The notes beneath the pieces are model-generated. The model ran no database searches, was not told the origin of the DNA, and was given only the letters and a program-made list of their open reading frames with translations. A stretch of 64,000 nt of DNA from Eukaryota sp. TZLM1-RC (lineage: Eukaryota; Metamonada: BaSk clade), in the NCBI GenBank assembly GCA_040285825.1, contig JAUPSS010000001.1:124001-188000 (forward strand), read 5' to 3'. Position numbers and translations under genes: made by a program. How positions within the stretch are numbered: the first letter of the stretch is position 1; each line of letters starts with the position of its first letter. Shown one piece after another: positions 51,754-62,395 of this stretch.

Positions 51754-52607
51754 CTATTCAGCCATCTGCTCACCAACCTCTAAAGGCAATTTAGCTACCA
51801 TTAGAGGTCTAGCTGGTACAGTATGATCAGATTTAATTTGAGCACTCTTATGTTGGAAAGTTCCAATTGGAGCTCTATATTTTCTCTGTGTGGGCGCTTC
51901 GAAAGGCCTTCTTTCGTCAACACCATCAGCTGTAATGATTGAGCAGTCAATATTACCCCCACTGCCCATATCATTAAAGATTCCAGCTCGGATAGCTTCA
52001 GTAGCAAGCTTGACAGCTTCGTCCTTGGTGAGTCCCTCTTTCCAGTGAGATTCGAGTATGGACATGGCTGCAAGACTACCAGAACCCATAGTAACGAAGG
52101 GACAAGACCAGTAACTGCCATGGGGATGGACTTCATAGAGAGAGGGACCATCTACTGGATCATGGCCTCCAATGATGAGAGCAGCACCTATGTGACCTTG
52201 ATGTTGCCATAATCGTTGTCTAAAGAATGTGACGGCCGAGATTACTCTAGGTGGCCTGGATGTATCAAGAGAGTGTTTGGTTAGAACAGCTGCTCCAAGT
52301 TCGGTTATTTTGTCACAATCAGCTGCGGTACCAGCACCACAGCATCGCATGTTAGGGGCTAAATAGTGAATTTTTTGACAATACTTATCAGCAACAATCG
52401 ACCCAGCAGAAGCACGAGTATCAGCTGCAAGCACGACACCTTGATCGAAAAGAACCCCGACGATCGTTGTACCAGTTTTAACTGCAGTAGGAAGATTGTC
52501 GAACTTTTCACTCAGGGTTTTGTTTCTCAGGTAAACAAGAATGCAAGATCATACCTGGAAAGGTTGGAGTTATCAAATTCAGAAGGAATGTGTAAGTCGG
52601 TGCTCAT
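51754..52607 (-). CDS. PSMB7: Proteasome subunit beta type-7 (beta2, trypsin-like site)
   Basis: A catalytic subunit of the 20S core. Exon 1 is 52607-52555, a 29-nt intron (52554-52526) follows, and exon 2 is 52525-51754; joined they give 274 residues (human 277). The propeptide ends VKTG and the mature chain starts TTIVGVLFDQGVVLAADTRAS with the catalytic threonine. Other landmarks are VADKYCQKIH, CCGAGTAADCDK, GYIGAAL-like GHIGAALIIGG, VTMGSGSLAAM and FNDMGSGGNID. The start gives MSTDLHIPSEFDNSNLSR, aligning FDN with the family. The 3' splice site appears to be TGAG. It shares a 193-nt divergent region with TCTP. Confidence 0.95.
52526..52554 (-). other. Intron of PSMB7, 29 nt
   Basis: Reads GTATGATCTTGC...TTTACCTGAG on the minus strand. 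Removal joins NSNLSR to NKTLSEKFDN and the total length is a multiple of three. The GAG acceptor is less usual than CAG. Confidence 0.8.
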
Positions 52608-52800
52608 TGAGTTGAAGATTAATTGAATATAAAATACAAATTCTCCACTTTCAATTAATATTTATTAATCAAAATGATGCTCACATGTTCATGTAGCCTC
52701 CTCTTCCACAAACTGTGTAGTCTTCAACAATCATTTATTAGGGAAAGTGCGATAGGGAGAAAATTTTGATAGGGAATTCTTCCTTTTCTCTCTTGTTACA
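52608..52800. promoter_or_regulatory. Divergent promoter region PSMB7 / TCTP
   Basis: 193 nt between two start codons facing away from each other. It includes a pyrimidine-rich run (CTTCCTTTTCTCTCTTG) just upstream of the TCTP ATG, reminiscent of the TOP-like starts of translation-related genes; the transcription start is not known. Confidence 0.45.
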
Positions 52801-53324
52801 ATGCGTGTTTGTTGTTCTTTTGTCTCTCACAGAAGGTCTTCAAGGATCTTTTTACTGGTGACGAACTTTTCTCTGATGCTTACAGATTTTCTGTATTAGA
52901 TGACATAATCTACGAAGTCATTGGCAACTACGTGTCTATCAACGAGGATAACGAAATTGTTCCCTCCGATTCCGATGAAGCTGTTGGAACTGCTTTGAAT
53001 ATTGTTGTTGACCAAGGTCTTGAATCCACAGTATTTGACAAGAAGTCTTTCGGTATCTATTTGAAGATGATTTTCAAGAAGATCAAAGAACATCTTGAAA
53101 AGAACGACCCTGACCGTGTCCAAGATTTCATGAAAGCTGCTGCTCCATTTGCCAAGAAGGCTCTCGGTCTTTTTAAAGATCTTGAATTTTACACTGGATC
53201 TTCAATGAACCCCGAAGGTGTTGTAGTCATGATCTATCACAAGGACATTGAAACTGCCAATGGTCTTGAAGAAAGACCTTGTGCCTGGGTTTTGAAGGAC
53301 GCTGTGAAAGAAGAGAAGTACTAA
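52801..53324 (+). CDS. TPT1: Translationally controlled tumour protein
   Basis: A small, abundant calcium- and tubulin-associated growth protein. Exon 1 is only ATGCGT (52801-52806). A 26-nt intron (52807-52832), or a 29-nt one if the acceptor is at 52835, precedes exon 2. The 29-nt choice gives MRVFKDLFTGDELFSDAYRF, matching the family start (MxxYKDLxxxDExxSD) without an extra residue. Length is 164 or 165 residues (family 168-172). Family blocks include EVIGNYVSINEDNEIV, VVDQGLESTVFDKKSF, KIKEHLEKNDPDRVQDFMKAA, LGLFKDLEFYTGSSMNPEG and VVMIYHKD. It converges on RPL38. Confidence 0.95.
52807..52832 (+). other. Intron of TCTP, 26 nt (or 29 nt)
   Basis: Begins GTTTGTTG and ends CTCACAG; a second AG three bases on would give 29 nt and a better protein start. 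It directly follows a six-base first coding exon. Confidence 0.85.
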
Positions 53325-53477
53325 AGACTTATTTATCTTGTTGTTTTAAAACTAAATATATATGTTGTTCACGGCATTGTTCAATGTGCCATATACTTGG
53401 AAAGGCAACAATAAACTATATGAATAAAAGTACAAAACATGATTGATAAAAGAGGTTAAAATCCAGCACATAAGGGA

Positions 53478-53705
53478 TTATTGCTGATCTTTAGGAGGAT
53501 TGACACTACCATTTTCAATCAGGGCCTTCTCCAACCTATTTGCGGTGAACTTATCATTTACCGTGAGTGTATAAGTTTTCCTTGATAATCTGACACGGAA
53601 CTTGACCTGATCACTTTTGGTATTGCGTCGGACATCAACTGGACCAGCTATATCTGATCTAGCAATGGCAATAAACTCTTTGACGCTTTCTACTTGCTTA
53701 GGCAT
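53478..53705 (-). CDS. RPL38: 60S ribosomal protein L38
   Basis: A 75-residue single-exon frame with the family start MPKQVESVKEFIAIAR, RRNTKSDQVKFRVRLSRKTYTL and the C-terminal helix (KALIENGSVNPPKDQQ), slightly longer than the usual 70. The ATG at 53705 is the family start. It converges on TCTP with 153 nt between stops. Confidence 0.96.
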   Translation of the reverse strand: MPKQVESVKEFIAIARSDIAGPVDVRRNTKSDQVKFRVRLSRKTYTLTVNDKFTANRLEKALIENGSVNPPKDQQ

Positions 53706-53959
53706 AAGCTAACAGCACAATGAAATGAATCAAGTTTCAAAATTGAAGGACTTTCTTTTCAAAAAGTACTTTTCCTTATTTTATCAAAAATCCATCATTA
53801 TCACACCGATTAGCTGTCGACATACAGCTGTTGTTGTGTAATATGTTCTTTGAACTATTGCAGAGACATCTGTGTACAGTCATGAAGTACTAATTTAACT
53901 ATACCTTTGTTTACATCACTTCTATTGATACCTGAGTTTGCTTTTATTCTTGTGTTCAG

Positions 53960-54560
53960 CATTCCACACATTCAAATCAGTAACCTAGTGATTAAATCAG
54001 AAATTAGTGATTTCCATTTATGACATTGAATCATCAGCAAACTGTCCTCAATGTTGAATTGAACAATTGTGTTACCAAATAGAATTGAATTTTGCAGTAG
54101 GATTCGTGCAATATGTTTCAAAATAAGGTAACATTCTGGCAAGTAATTCAATAAAGCACCATGAATACTGTATGGATGAATTGAATTAAAAGCATTGCTA
54201 AAATCCATTAACATGCAAACCTTGGATTCATTTTGATGAAATAAAACATCTGTAGCAAAGACTGCTGAAGCAGCCCCATCAGTGGTGTTGAATCCGTATC
54301 GGAACGGTAACAAATTTTTTCCTGCTTTTTCATTGAATCTATTTGAACAGCAAGCTGAGCAAATATTCTGCAAAGATTCAGAAAGTGCGATTGGACAAAC
54401 ATCCATTGTTGAATTTTTAACAAATGCAGTCAACCGTGAACATCTCAATTCTTCAGAACATTTGAGTTGGCCAGTTGGAACTATATTAAAAAAATCTTGT
54501 TAATAGATTTAGACAATCTTCTAACAAAATAACTTCAGCTTTGATATGATCTATAGAAAG
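53960..54560 (-). mobile_element. Non-LTR retrotransposon fragment, reverse transcriptase part (family II)
   Basis: Minus-strand frame 54448-53972 codes for RLTAFVKNSTMDVCPIALSES, LLPFRYGFNTTDGA and motif A as MDFSNAFNS, closely matching 12114-12420. The 3' half of the element is absent, which is unusual for a 5'-truncated family and suggests later deletion or a partial rearranged copy. Confidence 0.82.
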
Positions 54561-55501
54561 ACCAGAAAGACCTGCAGACTTTCCACGTGTTCTCTTTTTG
54601 ATTTCTGAAAAGAATACATTAATAAAAACTTATATATTCTGAATTGTTGTTACAGTAACTGTTGTGTCAAATTGCTTATTGATTCACTACTGACTCAAAA
54701 GAGATCCTTTCAGGTGCAGCAAATACATATTTCACTGATAAAAGAAGCAGAATGTACAACAAGTAGTTGAAGCAGAGTTTTGGAAAATGTAGCTGTCTTC
54801 ACAATTTTACCCAAAAAGGGACAGATATAGATCAGTCATCTACTCTCATAATGGTTCATAGAATTCTATTGCAATTAGTGAATTCTTCTAATTCCTTATC
54901 TAAATGATATTATTAATATTTTTATTTTGAGAAATTCCCTTATTCACACCAAGACAACTAACACCTAATGCACTCAAACACCTTCATTTAAATAGGAAAT
55001 GTTTGTTTTGTTCAAGCAACTCTTCAAATAAGATCAAAAAACATGATACTTGACTTTGGATGACTTGAATCACAGACTCTTTGTCTGTACTCTCCAATTG
55101 TATTTCAAAATAACTACACTCCAATTAATTTTAATAAATGTGTATGCTGAGCAGTTTCAGATCATAAAATTCGAAATGATATAGGTATATTTTAATCAAT
55201 TCATGCATAATAACAAATTCAAATGTTTGAAAATGAACTATTGTTGATTTTCTGTTGATAATATGCATTTCTGACTCCTATGCACTCTGCCACATAGCTA
55301 ATACTCCTTGTAATACATTTATTGATTTTGGTTATAAGCTCATATACTAGAAGAGTAAACAAAATTTCAAAAATAGAATTAATCATGAATTGTATTTGGG
55401 CATTGACAAAAATGAAAATCTCAACGACTTTAGCTCGGCCGACCCCCCCCCCCTGGGTAAATTGAATGATAGGAGTTTTTGAAATGGATTTGAGTTCTAA
55501 A
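54561..55501. other. Intergenic, no gene seen
   Basis: AT-rich, stops in all frames; a run of about twelve C lies at 55442-55453. Confidence 0.4.
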
Positions 55502-58500
55502 TTACTGACAACTTAAGAACAACCTATTAGTATCAGTGCATTCTGTAACATGTCCATCATTTACCACTAAGATTTGATCATAATCAACAATGGTTTGCAA
55601 ACGGTGAGCTATCGTAATAACAGATGATTTCTTGGATAATTCACTCAGACATTTCGTCAAAACCTTATCTGATTGTTGATCCAATGAACTAGAAGCCTCA
55701 TCAATTAAAACAATCTTGGCATTAGACATTAATGTTCTGCAGACAGAAATTAACTGCCGTGTACCAACAGAAAGGGTAGCACCAGCTTCAGGAATATAGG
55801 AATCAAGTGAGAGAGTGGTTCCATCATAAAATTCAATAGTGTTCAAGCCCGTTCTAGTCATTGTGTCAAACAACACAGTGTCAGAAAAAGATTCAGTAGG
55901 ATCTAAGTTGAATCTCAAGGTGCTGGAAAACAAGACTGGGTCCTGTGGGCAAATAGCGATGTAACACCGGAGAAAAGAAAGTGGAAGATCTTCAATGGAA
56001 ATACCATCAATTAAAACGTCACCTTCTTCTAACTTCAAAGTTCTGAGCAAAACGTTGAACAAAGAACTTTTGCCTGATCCAGTTTCACCGATAATAGCTG
56101 TTTTTGAAAAAGCCTCAGTCGTGAAGGAAACTCCATCCAACACCAAAGGGAGGTGTTTCTTATAGCGTGCAGAGACGCTTTCAAACTCAATACAAGGTTT
56201 TCTTGGAGTTGGTTGATTGGGGAGAAATACATCAACTTCCTGATTTAAATTTGCATATTCATCTATTCTTTCCACACTGGTTAGAGTACCCTCAAAGGAC
56301 AGATACGACTCAATCATTGACTTTATGCTAGTTTGAACATTGATGGCATACATGAGTAGAAGTCCAAAAAAAGCAGGTGAAAGATCAAAAATCAATGAAC
56401 AAAAACCAACAAAAGCAATAAGCACAAGTCCAATTAGAGTCAGTCTTATTGACAACCAAGAAGAGACCAATACTTGAAAAAATTGTGACTTGGTTGCATT
56501 ATTGAAAGAATCAGCTGAAACGAATTGATCCCCAACCCCCAAACTTCTGATAGTGCTACTCCCAGTAAGTATTTCTTGCAGCACATGAAAGATTGGGGAC
56601 TTGCTAGAGGACACAAGCCTTTTTACTTGGGAGTATAACAAACGAAATCTTTGTTGAAGTTTGAAATAAAGGAAACTAACCAAGGCAACAGGGATAAAGA
56701 GTACAGGAACTACAGCAATGACAGCTACTAAATGCGAAAAAACAGACGAATAGACCTTCAATACTTTGAGAAATTCCATTTGAACCCTAGAATCCAAATT
56801 GGAAATATCCTGACTTATTCTATTAGTTATTCTACCCAAAGGAGTTTCATCAAAGAAATCCAAGGTTGTGCCAAAAATTCCATCAATCAGATTACTATGA
56901 AGTACCTTTGCAGCAGAGAGTACTGCAAATGATACGAATAATGTGGTAAAAGCCGAAAAAAACACTGTGAGAAGCCGAGAACCCCCAAAAAGAGTTAAAA
57001 ACAAAGTTGTAGAGGTTGTAGAATTCGATAAAAAATTAGACAAAACAAAATCTGAAAAAACAAGAAAGAACTGGGACAGACACAATAGTAAAATGACACT
57101 AATGATGAACCTTGTACCTCCCAAAGCCCTCAATAACAATAAATGGATTCTCCAATTGATGGTTTCAAACACTGTGATTTCATTTGCTGCCTGAATAGCT
57201 TGTTTTTTTAAAAACGAAGTGGTATAAGGTTTAAATTCTACTTGATCTACGCAAACACTTCCACAATGGCTTTCGTCATGAACAACCTTTCCATGGCTAA
57301 GAGTTAGTACTCTATGAGAGTAATGAGAGAATAATTGAGGGTGGTGGGTGGCAACAATAACGGCAGATCTCTGCAAAAGAAGAGGGAAGAGGTGTTTTGT
57401 GATGTGAAGTTGGGTGTCGTGATCTAGAGAGGCAAAGTTTTCTCCACCACTCAAATTGTGACCCTTGTTACCGATGATAGTAAGGTCTTGGTCCTTGAAT
57501 TGAAGTATAGAAGAAAGAGAACATGCATGAATGACAATTGAGTAAACATTTGGATCGAATTGATTAAACAAGATGATGTTGTCTCTGATTGTTGCAGACC
57601 TTATCCACGGAGTCTCAGAGACATACAACGCAGAACCTCGAGTCAAAGGAAGTCCTTGAACCTGGACAGGATCTCCAAAAACTGAAGAAAGTAAAGTGGA
57701 CTTCCCAGAAGCTATGACCCCTTGAACTATAATAAGCTCCCTTTCCTTTATTTCTACGCCAAATCCATTCATATCCAAAGTAAAGTCCCCACTTCCTGAA
57801 CCCCATTTGAACTGAGCGTTGGGAGGTATCGAAAGAAAGGTGGAATTGTGGAGGGGAATGTCATTAACTTTGGTTGAGTGGAGAACCGAATTTATTCTGT
57901 CCAAGGAAACTTTGGCCTCAAGAAACTTTGCTACTTTCATTGGTAACATTTGTAGAGGTCTCGACAACATGGAGATTAATGTTAATGACGTCATGACAGT
58001 CGACACAGTCAAATTCTCAGGGTTAAAAACTGTAATCGAGACAATCATTGCTAAAACAAGAAATACTGGCACTGATTGGAACACAAGAGTCCAAACAGCC
58101 CTTAGAATCTTCACTTTTTTCAAAAATCCCAATTCTAAATCTCTGTATTTGCTGATTTTTCTTTTAATAAAACTTTCCAAACCACCTAATTTAATCGTTT
58201 TAATTCCAGAAATTGATTCATTCAAAAACTTAACTCTGTCATCACTAGCTTCCCTTGTCTTCTTCTTTGAACGAATAAGTGATCTGGTGAGGACTGTTGA
58301 GATTGGAAAAGTTATCAGAAAAAGGAAGAGAGACAAGAGGGCAGGTGTCCCTCCAGCAAGGCGGTAGAGATAAACGAAAGAGATTGAAATTCTGATCGGA
58401 AGGGCAACTAATGTATAGGCATCCCTTACAGCACGAGATAGAATCATACAATCTGAGGACACAGTGTTTATCGTTTTACCGGACCCCAGCTTCGTTTTGG

Positions 58501-58960
58501 ATTCAGAAGAGAGATAGAGTGAGGATTGGCATACCAGGACTGCAAGGGAAGAGCGTAATCGACAAGAGAAAGAAGTAACCTTGACAGAGATAAAGTTTGA
58601 CAAGATTTCCTGAAAGAGCAAAAACACCACCAAAAAGGATAAAAGTAGAACAACATAGTTTGTTGGACCTGCTGATTCAAGTTCATTGAGAATAAGGCGA
58701 AGGATGGTCGGGTGAACAAAGCTCAGAAGAGAGGAGAAAATGGTCGCCAAGCTGAGAAAGACCAGGGTAGATTTGTATGTGTTCCAAATACAGCGTATCA
58801 GTGAAGGAGATGATCTACAATCCAACTCTTCGTACCACTTTGGGATGAATGTAACCTTTATAGATTCAACAGAGTCACTTTCATAACAATTGGGCAAGTC
58901 ATCAATGTCAAGATTCCTAGTTTTGACTGTATCCACAAAAGGAGTTACACATCGAAACAT
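55502..58960 (-). CDS. ABC transporter, ABCC (MRP/CFTR-like) type, with degenerate first ATPase domain
   Basis: A 1152-residue single-exon exporter with two membrane domains (about 60-345 and 600-890) and two nucleotide-binding domains. NBD2 is complete: Walker A GETGSGKSS near 957, Q-loop CPQDPVLFSS, signature LSVGTRQL near 1060, Walker B IVLIDEAS near 1083 and H-loop IAHRLQ. NBD1 has Walker A GVIASGKST near 413 and signature LSGGE near 502, but the segment between signature and D-loop is missing: LSGGENFASLDHDTQ goes straight on. So Walker B and the catalytic glutamate region of NBD1 are gone, without a frameshift. LSVG(x)RQ in NBD2 and the fused half-transporter order point to the ABCC family. 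Substrate unknown. Confidence 0.88.
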   Translation of the reverse strand: MFRCVTPFVDTVKTRNLDIDDLPNCYESDSVESIKVTFIPKWYEELDCRSSPSLIRCIWNTYKSTLVFLSLATIFSSLLSFVHPTILRLILNELESAGPTNYVVLLLSFLVVFLLFQEILSNFISVKVTSFSCRLRSSLAVLVCQSSLYLSSESKTKLGSGKTINTVSSDCMILSRAVRDAYTLVALPIRISISFVYLYRLAGGTPALLSLFLFLITFPISTVLTRSLIRSKKKTREASDDRVKFLNESISGIKTIKLGGLESFIKRKISKYRDLELGFLKKVKILRAVWTLVFQSVPVFLVLAMIVSITVFNPENLTVSTVMTSLTLISMLSRPLQMLPMKVAKFLEAKVSLDRINSVLHSTKVNDIPLHNSTFLSIPPNAQFKWGSGSGDFTLDMNGFGVEIKERELIIVQGVIASGKSTLLSSVFGDPVQVQGLPLTRGSALYVSETPWIRSATIRDNIILFNQFDPNVYSIVIHACSLSSILQFKDQDLTIIGNKGHNLSGGENFASLDHDTQLHITKHLFPLLLQRSAVIVATHHPQLFSHYSHRVLTLSHGKVVHDESHCGSVCVDQVEFKPYTTSFLKKQAIQAANEITVFETINWRIHLLLLRALGGTRFIISVILLLCLSQFFLVFSDFVLSNFLSNSTTSTTLFLTLFGGSRLLTVFFSAFTTLFVSFAVLSAAKVLHSNLIDGIFGTTLDFFDETPLGRITNRISQDISNLDSRVQMEFLKVLKVYSSVFSHLVAVIAVVPVLFIPVALVSFLYFKLQQRFRLLYSQVKRLVSSSKSPIFHVLQEILTGSSTIRSLGVGDQFVSADSFNNATKSQFFQVLVSSWLSIRLTLIGLVLIAFVGFCSLIFDLSPAFFGLLLMYAINVQTSIKSMIESYLSFEGTLTSVERIDEYANLNQEVDVFLPNQPTPRKPCIEFESVSARYKKHLPLVLDGVSFTTEAFSKTAIIGETGSGKSSLFNVLLRTLKLEEGDVLIDGISIEDLPLSFLRCYIAICPQDPVLFSSTLRFNLDPTESFSDTVLFDTMTRTGLNTIEFYDGTTLSLDSYIPEAGATLSVGTRQLISVCRTLMSNAKIVLIDEASSSLDQQSDKVLTKCLSELSKKSSVITIAHRLQTIVDYDQILVVNDGHVTECTDTNRLFLSCQ

Positions 58961-59453
58961 CTAAATCAATTTGGATCAATCCAAAATCAATTTCCCAGTC
59001 CAATATATCAGCATTTGTCGGCACTGTAGAGGTCTACAGTGTACTTCTAGTTAAAAGTGCTCACACACAGATTGTTCAGCACATTTTGTTGTTTCAAATG
59101 AAAGAATTCTCATTACCAATGGTCCTGGTAAGTAAGCTTTTGCAACATTAATTAGCTAGTGACTCTCGAACGTCAAACTGAGAAAGAAATAATAAGGTCT
59201 TTTTCTATCAGTGATAGTTGCTGCTTGTTTAGTGAGACGTGCAAACTCAGTAACAAAGGCTCAACAAAGCTTTTCAATAGAAATAAGCTGGCTTGTCTGA
59301 ATATGTTTGCAATTGCTGAAGCGAGGATGAGTGGTAATGAAAGGCCTCAGTATACAGTTTTTGTAATTATTCTGTACGAAAATTGATCGTGTATTTATGG
59401 GAATTTCCTATCAAAATGTATGTTCATAATCATATTGTTAAATAGTTTCCTCC
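58961..59453. other. Intergenic; possible first exon of the cysteine-rich gene
   Basis: A GTATGT...AAATAG stretch at 59418-59445 resembles a 28-nt intron before the next frame, but none of the upstream ATGs gives the right phase. No other feature seen. Confidence 0.3.
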
Positions 59454-59984
59454 GTGACGGCCTGTAACTTCAGTTGTGGAGGCTCTTCGTGCTCTGTTAC
59501 TAGTAGTTCTTCCGGTAGATGTTCCTGTGAACAGCTTAAGCATCCAAAGACAGGTGTTGTGAGAGATTATGCTCTTTGTGATGCTATAGGGGCCACTTCT
59601 TGTAGTAGACGTGATGGATGGGGTTTCAGCTGTGATGTTGAAGGACCTTCTTCGAAATGTTCATTGATCACTGCTTCTCAAGGAAATGTTCACTACTTCA
59701 TTCCAATGTGTAGATCAATGTCTGCAAAGAGGTGTTCTATGAATCTTGGAACCCTCGGCCAGTGTGAAGTTATTGGTTCTGGATCACGATGTGATCATAA
59801 GTTTTTCTCAGCTGACAGTAAGGATTTCCTAGTTCCTTTGTGTCATTCCCGCTCTGCACTTCAGTGTTCTATGTCTTGTGGGTCTATGTCTTGTGATGTT
59901 GATTGCACCAACCACAGGAAATCTTCCCGTTGTGAATGTGTTTATTCTTTTGGTGTGTTACAGCCCAAATGTCGTTGTTTATAA
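59454..59984 (+). CDS. Cysteine-rich repeat protein, probably secreted
   Basis: A 176-codon open frame with 22 cysteines, starting at GTG after a nearby in-frame TAA, so the true start and a signal peptide probably lie in an upstream exon I could not place. It consists of four imperfect repeats of ~44 residues. Each has the order Cys, six residues, Cys (as in PMCRSMSAKRC and PLCHSRSALQC), then a C(D/E)V pair (SCDVEG, QCEVIG, SCDVDC), then (S)(K/R)C. This is typical of disulphide-stabilised extracellular proteins. No known domain recognised. Confidence 0.6.
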   Translation: MTACNFSCGGSSCSVTSSSSGRCSCEQLKHPKTGVVRDYALCDAIGATSCSRRDGWGFSCDVEGPSSKCSLITASQGNVHYFIPMCRSMSAKRCSMNLGTLGQCEVIGSGSRCDHKFFSADSKDFLVPLCHSRSALQCSMSCGSMSCDVDCTNHRKSSRCECVYSFGVLQPKCRCL

Positions 59985-60202
59985 GTCATATATAAGGACA
60001 ATATTGATATTATTATTGATTCTGATGAAGTGACACCATAGAGTCTATAATGGAGGATTTTTTTGTTTAGCGTTTTTCCTGTCTAATTTTATCTCACATT
60101 TATATGCTGGATAAATACCATTTGATTTCATAAACACTTTTCAATAACAACCATACACTAATAAATTATTTGAAAAAGATACAAATTTATAGAGCAATAA
60201 AA

Positions 60203-61108
60203 TTAAGCAACGACGCGAGGAACGGCCCACCATCCTTGTCTTTCAATGGCCAGGGTGTCAACTCCTCTTTTGATCTTGGCATAACCTTCTTCTCCCCAGA
60301 ATCCTCCCCAAGAGTTACGCTGAAATTAACAAAGAAAATTAACAATACATACCATGACCCAGTATTTGACTCCATTTTCTTCTCCCCAGCCAGTGAGGAC
60401 AACGACATGGTTAAGACACTTATCACCAGTGTGATCTTCAAAGATTCCACCCTTGTAGTTGTCCAAGTCATCATTGGCACAGATACCAACTTCAATGGGT
60501 CCACGGGCATAAATTTCCTTCATAAAGTCTAATTCACCATGGACTCTACCATGTTCAGCAACATAATACTTGGTGTAATTCTTAATAGCAAAGCAAGATC
60601 CCTTGTAATCATGGAGGTTGTGATGACAATCATAACATGCACCAAACTTGCATTGAGTCCATTGGTCATCAGTAGCTTCGTAAGGGAAACAAGTCTCTTC
60701 AACTGCTGGGTTCTTCATGAGATAGTTGAACAACATTGAAGGTTGACCACCATGGCAAGAACCGGCGTACTTGTTGGAACAAGAGAGAACTTGTTGGACG
60801 GAGAGATTGGGATCAGGGAAAGCTCCACCGCGCTGAATCTTTACACGATCGCCAATGATTCCTAGAGATGCGTGACACCAGCAGGATCCACAGTATTGAG
60901 GAGTATGTTGATTACGAATGACAGTAACGAGGTTCTTGCCATCAATGTTTCTCCAATCAAAGTTTTTGGGAAGGTCTGAATCCTTCAAATAGGTGGAAGG
61001 AAGAGGAGAAACAACGTGCTCAGGAGCATTCTCCATATGGAGAATTTCAGAGCGTCTGGCAAAGGCTAGAGCGACTGCGGCAAGGAGCACTACTGTCTTG
61101 ATGAACAT
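60203..61108 (-). CDS. CTSZ: Cathepsin X/Z-like papain-family cysteine protease
   Basis: A lysosomal carboxypeptidase. Exon 1 (61108-60353) and exon 2 (60319-60203), separated by a 33-nt intron, encode 290 residues (human 303). A signal peptide (MFIKTVVLLAAVALAFA) starts at ATG 61108; the frame is open further but only from TTG. The short propeptide leads to DLPKNFDWRNIDG. The cathepsin X insertion just before the active site is present (HTP ahead of QYCGSCW, catalytic Cys near 74). The next residue after CW is Cys rather than Ala (CWCHAS). The active histidine is in LNHVVVLTGWG and the asparagine in RNSWGG, restored by splicing. Only about 40 nt separate the ATG from a retroelement fragment. 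Confidence 0.94.
60320..60352 (-). other. Intron of cathepsin X, 33 nt
   Basis: Reads GTATGTATTG...TTAATTTCAG on the minus strand; removal gives YWVM-RNSWGG, the conserved active-site asparagine region. Confidence 0.96.
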
Positions 61109-61145
61109 AGATGAAGCAAATAGTAAATTATTTTTCAACCGCTTT

Positions 61146-62395
61146 TAATACTTCAAATTCAGAATGAATTGCAAGTTATTTTGGAAACAATGAAAATTGA
61201 ACTTGATTCAATTTCTTCTTTAGATATAGAAAAACACATTAAATTTTTTATGCTTAAAATTTGCTGCACTGGGAGAATAACCCACATTTTGAGATCTTGT
61301 GCTCCTTCCATAGCATTAGATTTTTGTCGTTCTTTTAATTCATTGAGAACAGAATTTTTTGCTGATTCATTGGATGTAGAACCAGGAATGCTGAAAAGTC
61401 ACTTATTTTCTTCAGCAAATTTGAATGGTATTGGATTTACTAAATCTTCAATTTTGTGTCAATCAGCATTCTTGGGTGGTGGCAAAAATTTTATTTATGA
61501 ATTTTCTCGTAGATTTCCTAATGATTCTCATCTGTTAGTTCCCAGTTGCAGTCCATATTTGCATGAGTTATCTTGTGAACTTGAAAAATTGCCGCCACAA
61601 ATTTGGACCAAATGTTTTCCTCAATCAATTCAAGAAATTCCAAACCGATCTCTTTTTAATTTACACTTTTGCTGTAAAAACTTCAACAAAAATTGTCAAA
61701 GATTTTTGAAAGCTTGGATTTTGATGTTACACTTGGATTGGCCAAGAAAAAGAATTCCGCTTTTGCAGATCTTTTACAAGATATGTGTGATACTTCTTCT
61801 GCCTTAGTAACAACAATTCCTCAAGTTCATGGTACTCTCTTAACTGATTCTGCTTAAACTCTGAATATGAGATTTCGCTCCATTATCTGGTCTGATAATT
61901 TACCTCATAATTTAATTTGTAAATGTTCTCGAGAAATTACAATTACTCATTTGTTAAATTGTAAACATTTTATTACTTTTAGAAGCAAGGTTCACGATGC
62001 TGTAAGAAACCAATTATATTGTATGTGCAAGTCTCACAGAATTGAATCTTTTTTGGAACCTCTGTTGTCAAATCTGTTTGATGCTGAAGGTGATTTTCAT
62101 AAGAATAATAGAGGTGATGTCAAATTACCTGATTTAGATGGCAGCTTCATCTTATTGGATGTAATGTCTGTTGATCCTTGTAATGCCTCAAATGAAAGGC
62201 TTGTTAATTCTGAAATTCATAATCCTCTTTCAAATGCTGAAAATTGCAAAATCAAAAAATACAATGAACATTTGTCCAAATTGTCTCCCAACATCATGCA
62301 AAATACAACTTGTATCCATTTGTATTTTCTCTATTTGGTTCACTTGCTCCCGCTGCTTTACGTTTTTTGGCAGATTGGAGAAGAAATCACGGTAA
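61146..62395 (+). mobile_element. Non-LTR retrotransposon (family I), 5'-truncated copy
   Basis: Starts in the thumb region after reverse transcriptase; the 212-codon frame 61169-61807 codes for FNGIGF-like NGIGFTKSSILCQSAFLGG and PPQIWTKCFPQSIQEIP. After a shift, frame 61867-62418 has LICKCSREITITHLLNCKH, RSKVHDAVRNQLYCMCKSHRI and the endonuclease segment RGDVKLPDLDGSFILLD. The match ends near 62375-62395. It abuts the cathepsin X start on the other strand. Confidence 0.86.
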
